64,000 bases of DNA from Tuctoria greenei (Eukaryota > Streptophyta > Magnoliopsida > Poales > Poaceae): positions 71,009,751 through 71,073,750 of the forward strand of contig JAYESD010000001.1 in NCBI GenBank assembly GCA_036927565.1, written 5' to 3'. This document shows positions 54,400 to 64,000 of this stretch, in pieces; within the stretch, counting starts at the first letter, position 1; each line of letters opens with the position of its first letter. The position numbers and the translations under genes were made by a program. Below the pieces are notes generated by a model, which ran no database searches, had not been told where the DNA came from, and saw nothing but the letters and a program-made list of their open reading frames with translations.

Positions 54400-55256
54400 T
54401 GTCGGAGTCTGGTTCCGGCAATTCTCCCGGTACTACTCTTGGTAGCCCGCGGAGTTTGTAGTTCGGTATTGGGTGCTCAGAGATTCAGAACACGATGGCA
54501 AGTTGACACGAGGATTTACGTGGTTCGGGCCGCCTAAGCGTAATACCCTACTCCACGGGGTGTGTAGTTGTTGTATTGAGCGTCTGAGCGCTTGAGGGTG
54601 TGTGTGTTAGAGCAGAGTCTGGAAGAAGTCTCCCTGTGTATCGCTCGACCAGTCCTTTTATAGTACAAGGACTGGTCGTTACATCGTTAGCCTGGCCCGA
54701 CATGTGGCCCTGGTGGTTATTGATGCTTAATACACAATTAATGAGCTTAATTACCCTTAATAGTGTGGTAACGCACCTTGACAGTGCCGTTACTGGTATT
54801 AAGGGCCCTCCGATCGTGTGTCATTAAGATGGTGTTAATGACACTTAATCGGGTCTTGAAGTCTTTGATTGTCCCTTGAAGGTCCAAGCTGTTGGGGGTC
54901 CAACAGTATGATTGTTGAGGCTGAAGGTCCGACGGTTGGACATGTGGCAGCTCCGGAGCTTACTGTCTGGGACGGGTAGGTCCAGTGCAGTTGTACACGT
55001 GTCAGTACCGGAGCTTCCCTCTGTCAGGGGTTAGGTTCGGCGGTGCCATGAAGGTATTTAGCCCGGAGCTTTCCCATGTGTGGGACGTAGCTCCGGTTGC
55101 AGTATACACGTGGAAGTATCGGGACTAACCATAGAAGGGAGGCAGGTTCGGTCCCGTATGACACGTGGGGCCTTCGGAGGTCTTCAACTCAGACAGGTGA
55201 AGTTCCTTTGGTCTTTTTGCAGTCCCAAGGGGTATACGGTACGCAGGGTACTGACA
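54400..55256 (-). repeat. 5' LTR of G3 with promoter
   Basis: 857 bp pairing with 42182-43030. TATAAAAGG on the minus strand at 54662-54654. Its outer end reads CTGACA for CCGACA. Confidence 0.92.
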
Positions 55257-55261
55257 CCAAC

Positions 55262-58200
55262 ATTCCAGGAATCACAATTGGGTGGTACCGTGCGATGCGG
55301 CACCCAACAACACACAGAAAAAGGTACATCATATTACATAAAACAACATAGTGTTATACAAGATTTGTCTTTTACAAAAAATATGAATTAAAATACACTA
55401 CAACGGAAGATAAATTCATAGCTCTCGGCACTAAAGCCTAAGCTATGCAAAAGTCATTCCTATCAGCCCGCGAACGGAATCACGCTAGCAGCACACAAAT
55501 GAAGCTCATGGCGGCGTGCAGGGTTCCCACTCGGCCGTGTACCCCGACGGGCGCAACGCCTCACCGGTGAACCCATCATATTATACGTCATCATCTATAG
55601 CAAAAACATAAAATAGCAACCGTGAGCATGAAGGCTCAGCAATACTTAGTCGACTCCACTAAGCATGGAACTCTATATCCAGTATATACGTAATTTAGGA
55701 CAGCAGTTTGTAATAAAAGACTCACCTAAATGTTAGTCCTTACTTTCAGCTTTTAGCAGCAAATTAAGACTTAATGAATCTGAAATATAGTGAGCAATCT
55801 TTTGAACATACAAGTATCAATACATAATTATTCCATAAAGCATGATTCAATAATATTCAGCTCCAAATAATTAACTACGTCATGACTTAGTGAACAAGCG
55901 GTACTCAATAACCGCGAGGGACGGTGACTTGAATCGATATACGCCTGCAGGGATACCCGAATAGCACGACACATACACCCACACTCAGAGCTGCGAAGGC
56001 ACACTCCACTGATGTTGTATGCGGCAACCTTTAACCCGCTACCTACACACCGAACCGGTATCACCGCTATGAGCAGGAGGCCCCCACACGGAGTATGATG
56101 TACCTACTGGCAGGTTTACACCTTGCTGCTCTCAACCCGCATCTATAAGGCGGCGGGGTATGCCTCGACACTAAGGTGGACAAGTTACATCGGTTTACTG
56201 GGTCTCATATATCCATTATGCCTTCGGTACATTCAAACTTGCTCAACAGGGCCGCACACAGATTGGTCCTTGATCGACACAGGCACAACTACAGCTACAG
56301 CTCACAGGCCCCTATGTCCTGCTGCTCCTACTCCATGTACGGTCTCATATTTAACCAAATGGTGAATCTTCACTCGACCAATCCCGTGTGAACTAAAATC
56401 CTGAACTCGCGAGTAGATTCCAACTACTCGACTTCTACCAAAGCAGCTACAAAATTAAGCATAGCATGGACACATCGAGGACTTAACCAACTACCCTACT
56501 CTCATGGATGCTTTGGTCATGCAAGTGGAAAAATCCAAGAAAACCTAGACCAAATGCACAATACATTCTAACCCATATAGTGTGATATAAATAAAATTTC
56601 AAAACGCTGTTAAATGTAAACCGGGGTTTGCTTGGCTGTGAGATGGGATTAAATTTACTCTCCGGGTTGATGACTTCCAGTGGCTCCAGTGTCTCCTCAA
56701 GCTTGGCAACTATTCGATATGCAAAGAATAATGCAAGTGAATCAATATTGGTATTATTGCATAGCTGAATGGAAACACATTTAAGTATATTAAATAATGA
56801 CCACTGGTTCTGGAAATTTTACAGTGGACACTAGGTGATATGAGTGAGGTTCTGGCCAAAATTGGGCTAAGTTCATGAAATTTGATCAACCCTTCCCAGA
56901 ATTTTCATAGGCAATCTAGGACTTTAGCATGGCCAAAAGTTGGTTTTCTGTTTATAGAAGGTCAAGAGTGACTCAACAAAATTGGTTTCATAATTTTCTA
57001 AGCATTATACTGTGAGATATTAAATTTACAAGTTTAGACAATTTGCTGAAAAGTATCTGGACCTTTTGGAAGTTTTAGGTACATACAGATTGGAAACACA
57101 ATTTGGCTATTCAAATCAACTCACATGGACCTGAATCTTTTAAGGAACTTAAGGGAATTATGTGGAATGATCTGGTCAAGTTTAGGAATTTTTGAATGAA
57201 TTGAGAGTCAGGAATTAATTCCAATAGCATTTTACTTCATGGAATTATTGAGGACAAATTGGGGATTTTCGTACAGATCCAAGTGCACCACTTAGAAGTA
57301 TAGATCATCCTGGTTTCAACAAAATTTATTTGGGAATTTTTGGACAAGTATTCTAGGAGATATATCTTTTCAAAGTTGAAGCAAAATATAGAATTAAATT
57401 TAAATGGAAAATTTTGAATAAAGAAGGGGGGCCACGGGTTTAAAATGGACCAGCCAGATTTAAGCCACACGGGGCCACACGGTTCAGGGCTGTAGCCACG
57501 CTGGATCACCGGGCTGCACCAGATCCGTGACCTCGGCTCGGAGGCTGACAGCCCGGCGCCACAGGGCCTTCTTCAACCTCGGGACGCCGACGAGTCTGGC
57601 GGCGCGCGGCGGCGGTGCCTTGCCGTCACGGACTTTCCGGCCGTCTTTCCTCCCAAGACTCGTCTCCTAACAAATTCCGGGCCATTGGGCACCATGGTCA
57701 GGTCAGTGCATGGCAGCGAAGGCTGGAAATGCGTGCGCGACGGCGGCGGCGGAACCTAGGGTTCCGGCAATGTCGGTCGGGCCCTACGGTGCTCTATTTT
57801 GCACAGGAAGACCTCCAAAATGCTCTTGAAAACATAGGGAACGTGGCAGAGGTTGCCAAATTGGTTCAAACGCGCCGGAATGGAGAGTCTGCGGTAGACT
57901 GACGGTGAGAATCACGATGGTTGGGAAAACTCGGTTTCCTCAGTGTATAGTTGATGGATTTCTTTGGTTTTTCTTCGAGATGAAGCGTGTGGTCGTGTAG
58001 AACAAAAAAGATCACGTGGACAAGGAATACTCAAATGTAGAAAGTGAATTTCGCTCACGACCTAGCTCTGTTCATACCGGACAAGGAATACTCAAATGTA
58101 GAAAGTGAATTTCGCTTGCGACCTAGCTCTGTTCATAGCGGAAGCTCGTCGGAATAAATGGAAATACGGGGGCTACTATCCATGGCATGGGCTCAAATTT

Positions 58201-59131
58201 TACCAGCAGCTTGTATATGCATAGGCAAACCTTTTTGCTTCAAGGACCGAGGTGAGAACTTGCTTGTATCAAGGGGTCCATGGTGCACCGACGGGCGGCA
58301 CTTGAAAGATAGAGGATGGCGGCCGCGGTTTCAGTTTTTGGAGCTTCGAGGGTGGCCTAGCTGCGCAAGAAAATGATAACATAGTTGCGCAAGATGTTGG
58401 GGAGTAACTCAGTGCAAAGAAAATTGATGAATACCAATGATCCTTGTTGGATTTTGACCGGAAAGGAAGAACTTCGATGGTGAGCAAGAACTGGCGCCTT
58501 GGTGGTGAAAAAGAGAAAGAACTTTTGTGCTGGGACATGGAGAAGATAAGGAGGAGCCTTGGGCTTGCTGTATGCAGCTGGAGTGATGCAGGTAGGCAGG
58601 CACCTCAGTGGCAATTGCATGCCGTGTGGTGTCACACTGAGAACCAACAGAGAAAACAGAGGAAGAGTCTATGATAGGTAGGTCCCACTTGCTCTCCCTC
58701 ATCCACATCTCTGTTCATTACATTCCAGCACCTAAATTGTTCTAAAATTGCTAGATATTTGTGGGGAGGTCAAATTAATTGTGGAGAATTTGATTCTGAA
58801 TTTATATTATTTATTTGACCAAGTTTCATTCGAATTCAAACTTGAATTTGAATTTGAGTTGAATTCAATGTAGCTATTGAACTAAATAGCAAACTTGCTT
58901 CAAAAATTATGAAAATTTGCAGGGAGACTATTTGAAATATTTGGAATCCAATGGTCAACTCAATTTCTCATGTTAAACTCATTTGAACAGTAGTTAAGTT
59001 TATTTTTTTTAATTCCCTCTTTTGGAGTTTGAATTATTTTGTTTCTCTCATTTCCTTTTTATTTCTTTTATCATTCAAAAATGTTAGTCCTTCTAACTGA
59101 AGTTTGTATTATGAAAATTAGGGCTTTTACA
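55262..59131 (-). repeat. Large solo LTR (probably gypsy), right fragment
   Basis: With 42161-42181 this makes an LTR of about 3.89 kb. Ends are TG...CA in both readings (TGTGGGGACC, left; GGGCTTTTACA, right); flanks TCGGA (42156-42160) and TCAGA (59132-59136) form a target duplication with one mismatch. Inside: AT-rich flanks, a GC-rich block at about 57480-57900 and a 61-bp tandem duplication. No gag or pol is associated, so it is a solo LTR left by recombination. The minus orientation is suggested by TGTAAAAGCCCTAATTTTCA at the start and GGGACTCTGGTCCCCACA at the end, forms I associate with long gypsy LTRs. ORFs here have no family match. Confidence 0.62.
58018..58139. repeat. 61-bp tandem duplication in the solo LTR
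   Basis: Two adjacent copies (58018-58078, 58079-58139) beginning GGACAAGGAATACTCAAATG, differing at a few positions only (CTCACG against CTTGCG), so the duplication is younger than the LTR. Confidence 0.9.
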
Positions 59132-59999
59132 TCAGAGATTTCCGACTGTACACATTTTCTAACCCTAACTTAGATGGAACTCGATCAAAACGATTTGAAT
59201 TTACAAGAAAATCTATGGAAGGGTGTATCTTAGTCCCTATAAGCAATTTCATGACTAAGATAACAAAAGTTACCGCTAGATGTAAGAAATTTTTGAAAAA
59301 GGATGAGAATTACATTGAGGGGAGAGGAAACAAGGTTTGATTCAGATTTATTTGATGTGAATCAAATCTAATCTTGATCCCAAGGAGGAGGAGGAGTCTC
59401 CCTCCAAGAAACTCCCACAACTGATTGGAATCGATGAGAATCGCCTTGGGGCTGCAATGGAGACAAAAGGAGGTTGGAAGGAAGGTGAAATGGTGGAGAA
59501 GAAAGAGAGTCGGGCAGAATGGTGGCTAAGAACCACCCACGTTGGACATGTCCAATCGAAGCAATCGGATATGTCTGATGTGCCCAAGACAGAGAGCGGA
59601 AAAGAGATCACCACATCGGACACGTCTGATCGAAGGAGACAGATATGTCCGATGTGCTGAAATAGAGAGCTGAGAATGCACTACACATCGGAGAATTCCG
59701 AGTAGAGGTTCGGACAAGTCCGACTTTCCCTATCAAGATAGCAATGTGTGTCTCAGGGAAACAATATATAGAAGCAAAGTTTTCACAAAAAATTACCTTG
59801 TATGGTCAGTAAACAATCAACAAAGATACTATGACCATATGTGAGCTCTAAGGGCAAGAAGAGCTCAAAAATCCTTTTGAAAAGCAAAAACAATCATATT
59901 TTCAAAGCATTTTCTTTTTTAAAAACTTACATCATAGATGTGCAACACTTGAAGCTACATTCCGAGAATCAAGTATATTGAGCTCATTCTTAAATTTAC
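59132..59999 (-). other. C3 spacer between pol and extra ORF
   Basis: Non-coding continuation of C3. At about 59535-59735 the sequence is dense in CGGACAAGTCCG-like palindromes (TTGGACATGTCC, CGGATATGTCTG, CGGACACGTCTG, CGGACAAGTCCG). Read on the minus strand it leads, after removal of the solo LTR and G3, into 42160 and the extra ORF. It could act as promoter or leader for that ORF; this is inference. Confidence 0.45.
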
Positions 60000-60470
60000 A
60001 AAACCTCTTTAATCTAGTGGATTGGTAAAAATATGGCTATTTTGGTTCTAACATGAGAAATGACTATACCCTCATTTATGGAATGATTTGTCAAGAAGTA
60101 GTGTTGGATGTATATGTGTTTGGTCCTAGAATGTTAAAAGCGCTTATGGGCAGTCTTAATGACACTCTAATTATCGTGTAGGAGTGGAATATAGTTTATA
60201 TTGTAGCCATGATCTCTTAGTGTTTGTCACATCAAAAGAAGAAGAGCGCAACAACTCCCGACTGTGACATACTTTGCTTCGATTATGGATAGGACATTGG
60301 TATTTTGTGTCTTTGATGATCATGATACTAGGACCTACCCAAGAATTGGCAAGTCGCAAAGATACTCTTTCTATCCACTTTACATCAGGCGTAATCCACA
60401 TTGGAATATCCGATGATATTAAACTTTAACCTTTTAGGATACCATAGCCTAAGGTTTGGTGTATGAACAA
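60000..60470 (-). pseudogene. RNase H of C3
   Basis: Decayed fragments: a Lys-rich DRKST-like start near 60370, SSKTQNTNVLS and GSCCALLLLM, TLRDHGYNINYIPLL, HSRTKHIYI near 60120. Many stops and frame changes. Placed by motif order and by similarity with C2's RNase H. Confidence 0.6.
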
Positions 60471-61080
60471 AATACCACAAGATCTCTTAACGGATGTAAA
60501 ATGACACTACTTGGTGCAGCTTTAAATCTTATGCACATACACACATTAAGCATGATATCGGGTCTAGATGCGCAAAGCTATAGCAAAGAACCAATCATGG
60601 AGCGATATACCTCTTGATCCACGCTAGGTCCATCTTCATTGAGGCCAAGGTCTCCATTTGTCTCCATTGGTGTCTTGATGGGCTTGGCCTTGTTCACGTA
60701 AAACTTCTTGAGATTACTTTTTTTGACTTATGAATGTTCCTTCTTTGAGTTGCTTGACATGGAAACCTAAAAAAAACTTCAACTCCCCCATCATGGACAT
60801 CTCGAACCTCTCCGTTATTATCTTTGTATGACTTGTGAGTTTCCCTTGGCCACAAGTCGTGTTTTGTTCTTTGTCACAACCCGTGTTTATCTTGCTTATT
60901 GTGGAACACCCACTTAGTGCCCACGACATTTGCATTTGGTCTCTTCACTAGTTCCCATGCTTGGTTCCTCTTGAACTTGTTCAACTCTTCTTGCATTGCT
61001 ATCACCCAATCCAGTTCTCATAGTGCTTGTTCCACCTTAAAAGGTTCCAAAGAAGACAAAAAGAGTAATGCTCATAAAAA
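60471..61080 (-). pseudogene. Reverse transcriptase of C3, catalytic core deleted
   Basis: Fingers remnants (VVGTKWV-like and RLVAKG-like sequence at about 60850-60960, in shifted frames) jump directly to FEMSMMGELKFFLGFHVKQLKEGTFIS (60935-60714 frame), so motif A, the template-grip region and YVDD are missing. The RT end follows: IKTPMETNGDLGLNEDGP and SMIGSLL near 60580-60690. Confidence 0.75.
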
Positions 61081-62336
61081 TTAGCAATACGAGATTGAGT
61101 TGCCCCTTTAAAGACATCTCCAGTCAACGTGATGATCCTGTTGAACACTTCATGAACTCTTGGGTTTGGATCTTGAGGTCTTGAGTCAACTTCTTCTTCA
61201 TCCTCGTCCCCCCTTGATCATTGCCTCCATTTTGGTCTTCATCATCTTGATCTTGTTGAGGCTGATATTGAGGGTATTGAGCTTGAACTTATGCGGGAGG
61301 CTCTGATTGTGATGGGGATGGATCACTTGGTCCTTGATCTTGTTCTCGAGGATGAACGTCTCCAAGTGCCATCCTTCTTGGTGCTAATCTTGTTGTCTTT
61401 TCTTCATCTAGTACACATTGATCAACTTGCTCCACTTTGGAGCCATCGGTCTTCTCAAACACTATGTCACGTGCAATTTTGACACAACCTGAGATTTTGT
61501 AGAAGACACGATAGGCGTAAATGTTTCATTCATAGCCAAGTAGGAGACCATCATCAGATCTCAAAGCAAAATTTGAAGTCCTAGGCTTCTAGTTGAGAAT
61601 GTAGCATTTGCTACCAATGACTCTAAAGTAGGAGATGTTGGGTTTGTTACCAGTGAGAAGCTCATATAGAGTTTTTCTTCAAGAGTCGATGAAGGTAGAG
61701 TCAATTTGTGGCATGGCACATGGTGTTGACTGCGTCCACCCAAAACTGGTTCGAGGTCTTGTATTCATCAAGCATGGTTCTTAGCATCTCAATAAGTGTG
61801 CGATTCTTCCTTTCGGCCACCCCATTTTGTTCGAGGGAGTTAGAGGCTGAAAACTCTTGCTTGATGCCTTCCTCGTCCAAGTACTCCTCCACTTGAGTGT
61901 TCTATAACTCAATGTCATTGTCGCTCCTTATCTTCTTTATCTTTAGGAAACTCATTTTGAGCTTTCCTTAAGAATCTATTAAGGACACCTAGTGCTTCAC
62001 CCTTATCATGCAAGAATAACAACCAAGTGAAGCGGAAAAATCATTGACAATGACTAAACCATATTTGTTACCGCCAATGCTTATATAAGCAATGGGACCA
62101 AAGAGGTCCATGTGAAGCATTTAGAAGGGTCATGTTGTCATCATCACATTCTTTACGGGATGAGGTGCTCCAATTTGCTTCCTGGCTTGACATGCATTAC
62201 AAGGCCTATTTTTCTCAAACACATCATCCTTTAGTCCATGGATGTGATCCCTATTTGGAAGTTTTTGCAAGTTCCTTATACCAACATGGGCTAGACTTCT
62301 ATAATACAACCACCCCATGTTGGTATTTGCCATCAA
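61081..62336 (-). pseudogene. Integrase of C3
   Basis: Pre-integrase motif LYYRSLAHVGIRNLQKLPN and RPCNACQARKQ (62336-62130), core fragments around 62110-61930, then QVEEYLDEEGIKQEF, LEQNGVAERKNRTLIEMLRTML with the catalytic Glu (61892-61701), and C-terminal FRVF-type remnants to about 61490. 61081-61490 is a low-complexity, poorly conserved C-terminal extension. The second Asp region is near 61910-61925. Confidence 0.75.
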
Positions 62337-62343
62337 ACATTTA

Positions 62344-62720
62344 TCAAGTTGGGCTCTTTAATACACCCTTGAAGGCAATTGAGTCATCACACCTTCTAAA
62401 GACGATCACACCCTCGTTGGTGAATAAGCAGTTATATGTCTTCTCACATAGTTGTGATATGAACAAGAGGTTATAAGCAAGAGAATCAACATGCAAAAAT
62501 GTAAGAAAGTGAGTGTTGATATGAGATTGCAATTTTATGAACACCTAGCACCTTTCCTTGGCTATTGTTGCCAAAGTTGATGCCTTCACTTGGATCATTG
62601 TTTTCTTAATATTTGATGAACATCTTCATCTCTCTCTCTCCAATCATGTGGTTGGTGCATCCACTATCTAGCACCCATTTAGATCCACAAGAGGAGTAGA
62701 CCTAAAAAACAAGTTAAGGC
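62344..62720 (-). pseudogene. Aspartic protease of C3
   Basis: GSKWVLDSGCTNHMIGE (near 62690-62640, intact DSG) and the downstream strands, then HVDSLAYNLLFISQLCEKTYNC in the 62544-62344 frame. A shift lies between. Right of it, a VPKTLVTNLKGP-like linker as in C2. Confidence 0.75.
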
Positions 62721-64000
62721 TTTTGTTTTAGGCACCCAAACTTGATTGGGTCCTTTGAGGTTAGTCACAAGGCATTTAGGCACCCACACACAATTTTTGG
62801 GTTCTTGTGAAGTGGCCCAACATATTTAGCATAAACACAACCATACTTAATTTTCATTAGTACAAATCAAGCATCAAGGTCATGAAACGTAGTTGAAGGA
62901 GCAATTTTTGTATTTTCATGAATAGTAGTCACACGATTACGTTTTCAACTTGATATGAGTCCTCTTCGACAAAAGCAAGACACTCCTTGTTATTATTAAG
63001 GAGTCTAGCATTTTGCTTTTCTCCTCCAAAATAGCCAACACATCTTTAATTAAAGGAGACCTTGTGATCGAATATGCACTACCTGCAGATTTGATCTTCT
63101 TCTTGTCAAAGATGCCACTTTTTTGTGAGTGTTTGTTTTGTGCCACTTTGAGTTCATTTTTCAAGTAAAGTACAGAATTAGAACATTTGCAAGTTTTAGA
63201 GGTGGATTCCATATTCGAATATGATGAACTTTTTGAGAACGAGGAGGAGGCACTTGATTTGAGAGTGTCGAACTGCACTTCAAGATTCTTGTGAGTTTTT
63301 TTAAAACTCATAAGTTCATCTTGCAGAGCAACATTTGAACTCTTTAGACTTGTACAAGTCTCCATGCTCAAGGCAAGTTCAACCTCAAGTGATTTACTTC
63401 TGCCCCTCTCAAGTTCAAGGAGCTTCGCAACCTCAAGGTTTCTTTCCTGCTCAAGGATAAGAAATTATTCTTTTTGGTTGAGAAGCTCTTTCTTTTCAAA
63501 CATTTCATCCAGTCATTTCTTCATTTTAACAATAGCACTTTTGTTTAATCCCTCAAACATAAATTCATTTTCACTACTACTATCAAAGTCATCATGATTG
63601 ATGAAATTTAAGTTGGAGAGTTTAGATTGACCTTGCACTTTTCCTCCTTAGCCATGAGGCATGTGTGGCTTGAGCTCTTCCAATCACCCTTGCTTGGCAA
63701 GAGTGATTTCTTCATTGTGTTCTTGATTGCGACTGTTGCTCATCTTTGGAGGAAGACTCTTCATTGGAGTCACACTCCTTCTCGATATGAGCTTGTCCAT
63801 AGGCTTCTTATTCTTGAAGGTCTTCTTCTCTTGTAGTTTCCCATCCTTCTTTTTCTTATCATTTTCCTTATCATGCAAACAATTCACAATAAAGCGTACG
63901 TACTCGCGACAATTGTAGCAAGCTCTCTTGGTTCTTGACTTGCTCTTTTCTTTGCTCTAGCTCTTATAGTGGTTTCCTCTTCTTCTTCTCATCGTCTTCT
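62721..64000 (-). pseudogene. Gag C-terminal part of C3
   Basis: Zinc knuckle remnant near 63900-63930 (CYNCREYVRFIVNC; the His is Arg), Lys-rich KENDKKKKDGKLQEKKTF, then DDFDSSSENEF (63600), and a coiled-coil segment (LQDELMSFKKTHKNLEVQFDTL, 63371-62937 frame). Same layout as C2 gag (29200-30360). Continues off the window at 64000. Confidence 0.7.

Larger units (their letters stand above)
42182..55256 (-). mobile_element. Gypsy element G3 (Tat lineage), most complete copy
   Basis: A 13.1-kb minus-strand element: 5' LTR (55256-54400), primer site, gag, protease (VDGGSG), RT with YVDD, connection domain, archaeal-type RNase H, integrase, hairpin spacer, antisense gene (43567-47031, plus), purine tract, 3' LTR (43030-42182). 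Target duplication CCGAC (42177-42181) / CCAAC (55257-55261) differs at one CpG. It sits inside the large solo LTR. Compared with B it has all pol domains, but stops and shifts occur in gag, RT, integrase and the antisense gene, and an integrase catalytic Asp is Val. Confidence 0.92.
59132..64000 (-). mobile_element. Copia element C3 (SIRE-like), body; 5' end off window
   Basis: Minus-strand copia element in the order gag (right), protease, integrase, RT, RNase H (left), then spacer and extra ORF at 41957-40617 after two nested insertions. It continues beyond 64000. Its pol resembles C2 more than C1. The RT catalytic centre is deleted and all domains hold stops or shifts. Its own 3' LTR is not in the window, because the extra ORF is cut at 40616. 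Confidence 0.8.

Noticed and set aside
57615..57902. Possible host gene in the GC-rich block
   Set aside because: 95-codon ORF within a long solo LTR; no domain, and GC-rich blocks like this occur in long gypsy LTRs.
58357..58708. Several short ORFs on both strands near 58.4-58.7 kb
   Set aside because: Inside the solo LTR, overlapping in different frames, with no homology recognised.
59348..59717. Short ORFs in the palindrome-rich C3 spacer
   Set aside because: They coincide with CGGAC/GTCCG repeats, have no domain, and lie between pol and the extra ORF.
1..64000. CRISPR arrays, bacterial operons, rRNA or tRNA genes
   Set aside because: None seen; introns, LTRs and plant element families show nuclear plant DNA. 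The TGGTATCAGAGC sites are primer sites, not tRNA genes.

Overview
This is plant nuclear DNA made almost entirely of nested transposable elements. I saw no intact host gene, rRNA, tRNA or CRISPR array. Large stacked LTR retrotransposons, Tat-lineage Ty3/gypsy elements carrying an antisense Transposase_28-type gene, SIRE-like Ty1/copia elements with an initiator-Met-tRNA primer site, and a PIF/Harbinger element together suggest a repeat-rich monocot, most likely a grass. Species and chromosome cannot be read from the sequence.

Left part (1-19811). The base layer is a decayed PIF/Harbinger transposase gene, present as fragments 6374-6502 and 18317-19277, with a probable element end at 19811. 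Gypsy element A (1-6373, plus strand, 5' part off the window) and gypsy element B (6503-18311, minus strand, perfect GAAAG target duplication) both inserted into it, only 129 bp apart and tail to tail. This makes an inverted repeat with arms of about 6.3 kb. Both carry an antisense two-exon gene between pol and the 3' LTR. B has lost protease and most of reverse transcriptase through an internal deletion and then gained a 948-bp tandem duplication.

Middle part (19815-40616). After about 1 kb of AT-rich sequence with repeated GGAC-AGTCC-type palindromes comes copia element C1 (20841-39018, plus strand, truncated 5' LTR). Its RNase H is split by copia element C2 (26579-35887, imperfect 5-bp target duplication). 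C1's 3' LTR abuts an inverted LTR of the same family (39019-40616).

Right part (40617-64000). A third SIRE-like copia element, C3, lies on the minus strand. Its extra ORF after pol (41957-40617) is cut by the inverted LTR. Its body resumes at 59132-64000. Between them sits a solo LTR of about 3.9 kb (42161-42181 plus 55262-59131), itself split by gypsy element G3 (42182-55256, minus strand). G3 is the best preserved Tat element here: gag, protease, RT with YVDD, connection domain, archaeal-type RNase H, integrase and the antisense gene are all present, though with stops and frameshifts.

Inferred order of events: Harbinger, then A and B; and C3, then solo LTR, then G3; the inverted LTR entered C3, and C1 (before C2) entered beside it. 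Two structures shared by the gypsy copies stand out: the antisense gene with an aligned 78-bp intron, and an array of 9-bp-stem hairpins in the spacer where pol and the antisense gene converge. All homology calls come from motif recognition by eye; no database search was run.
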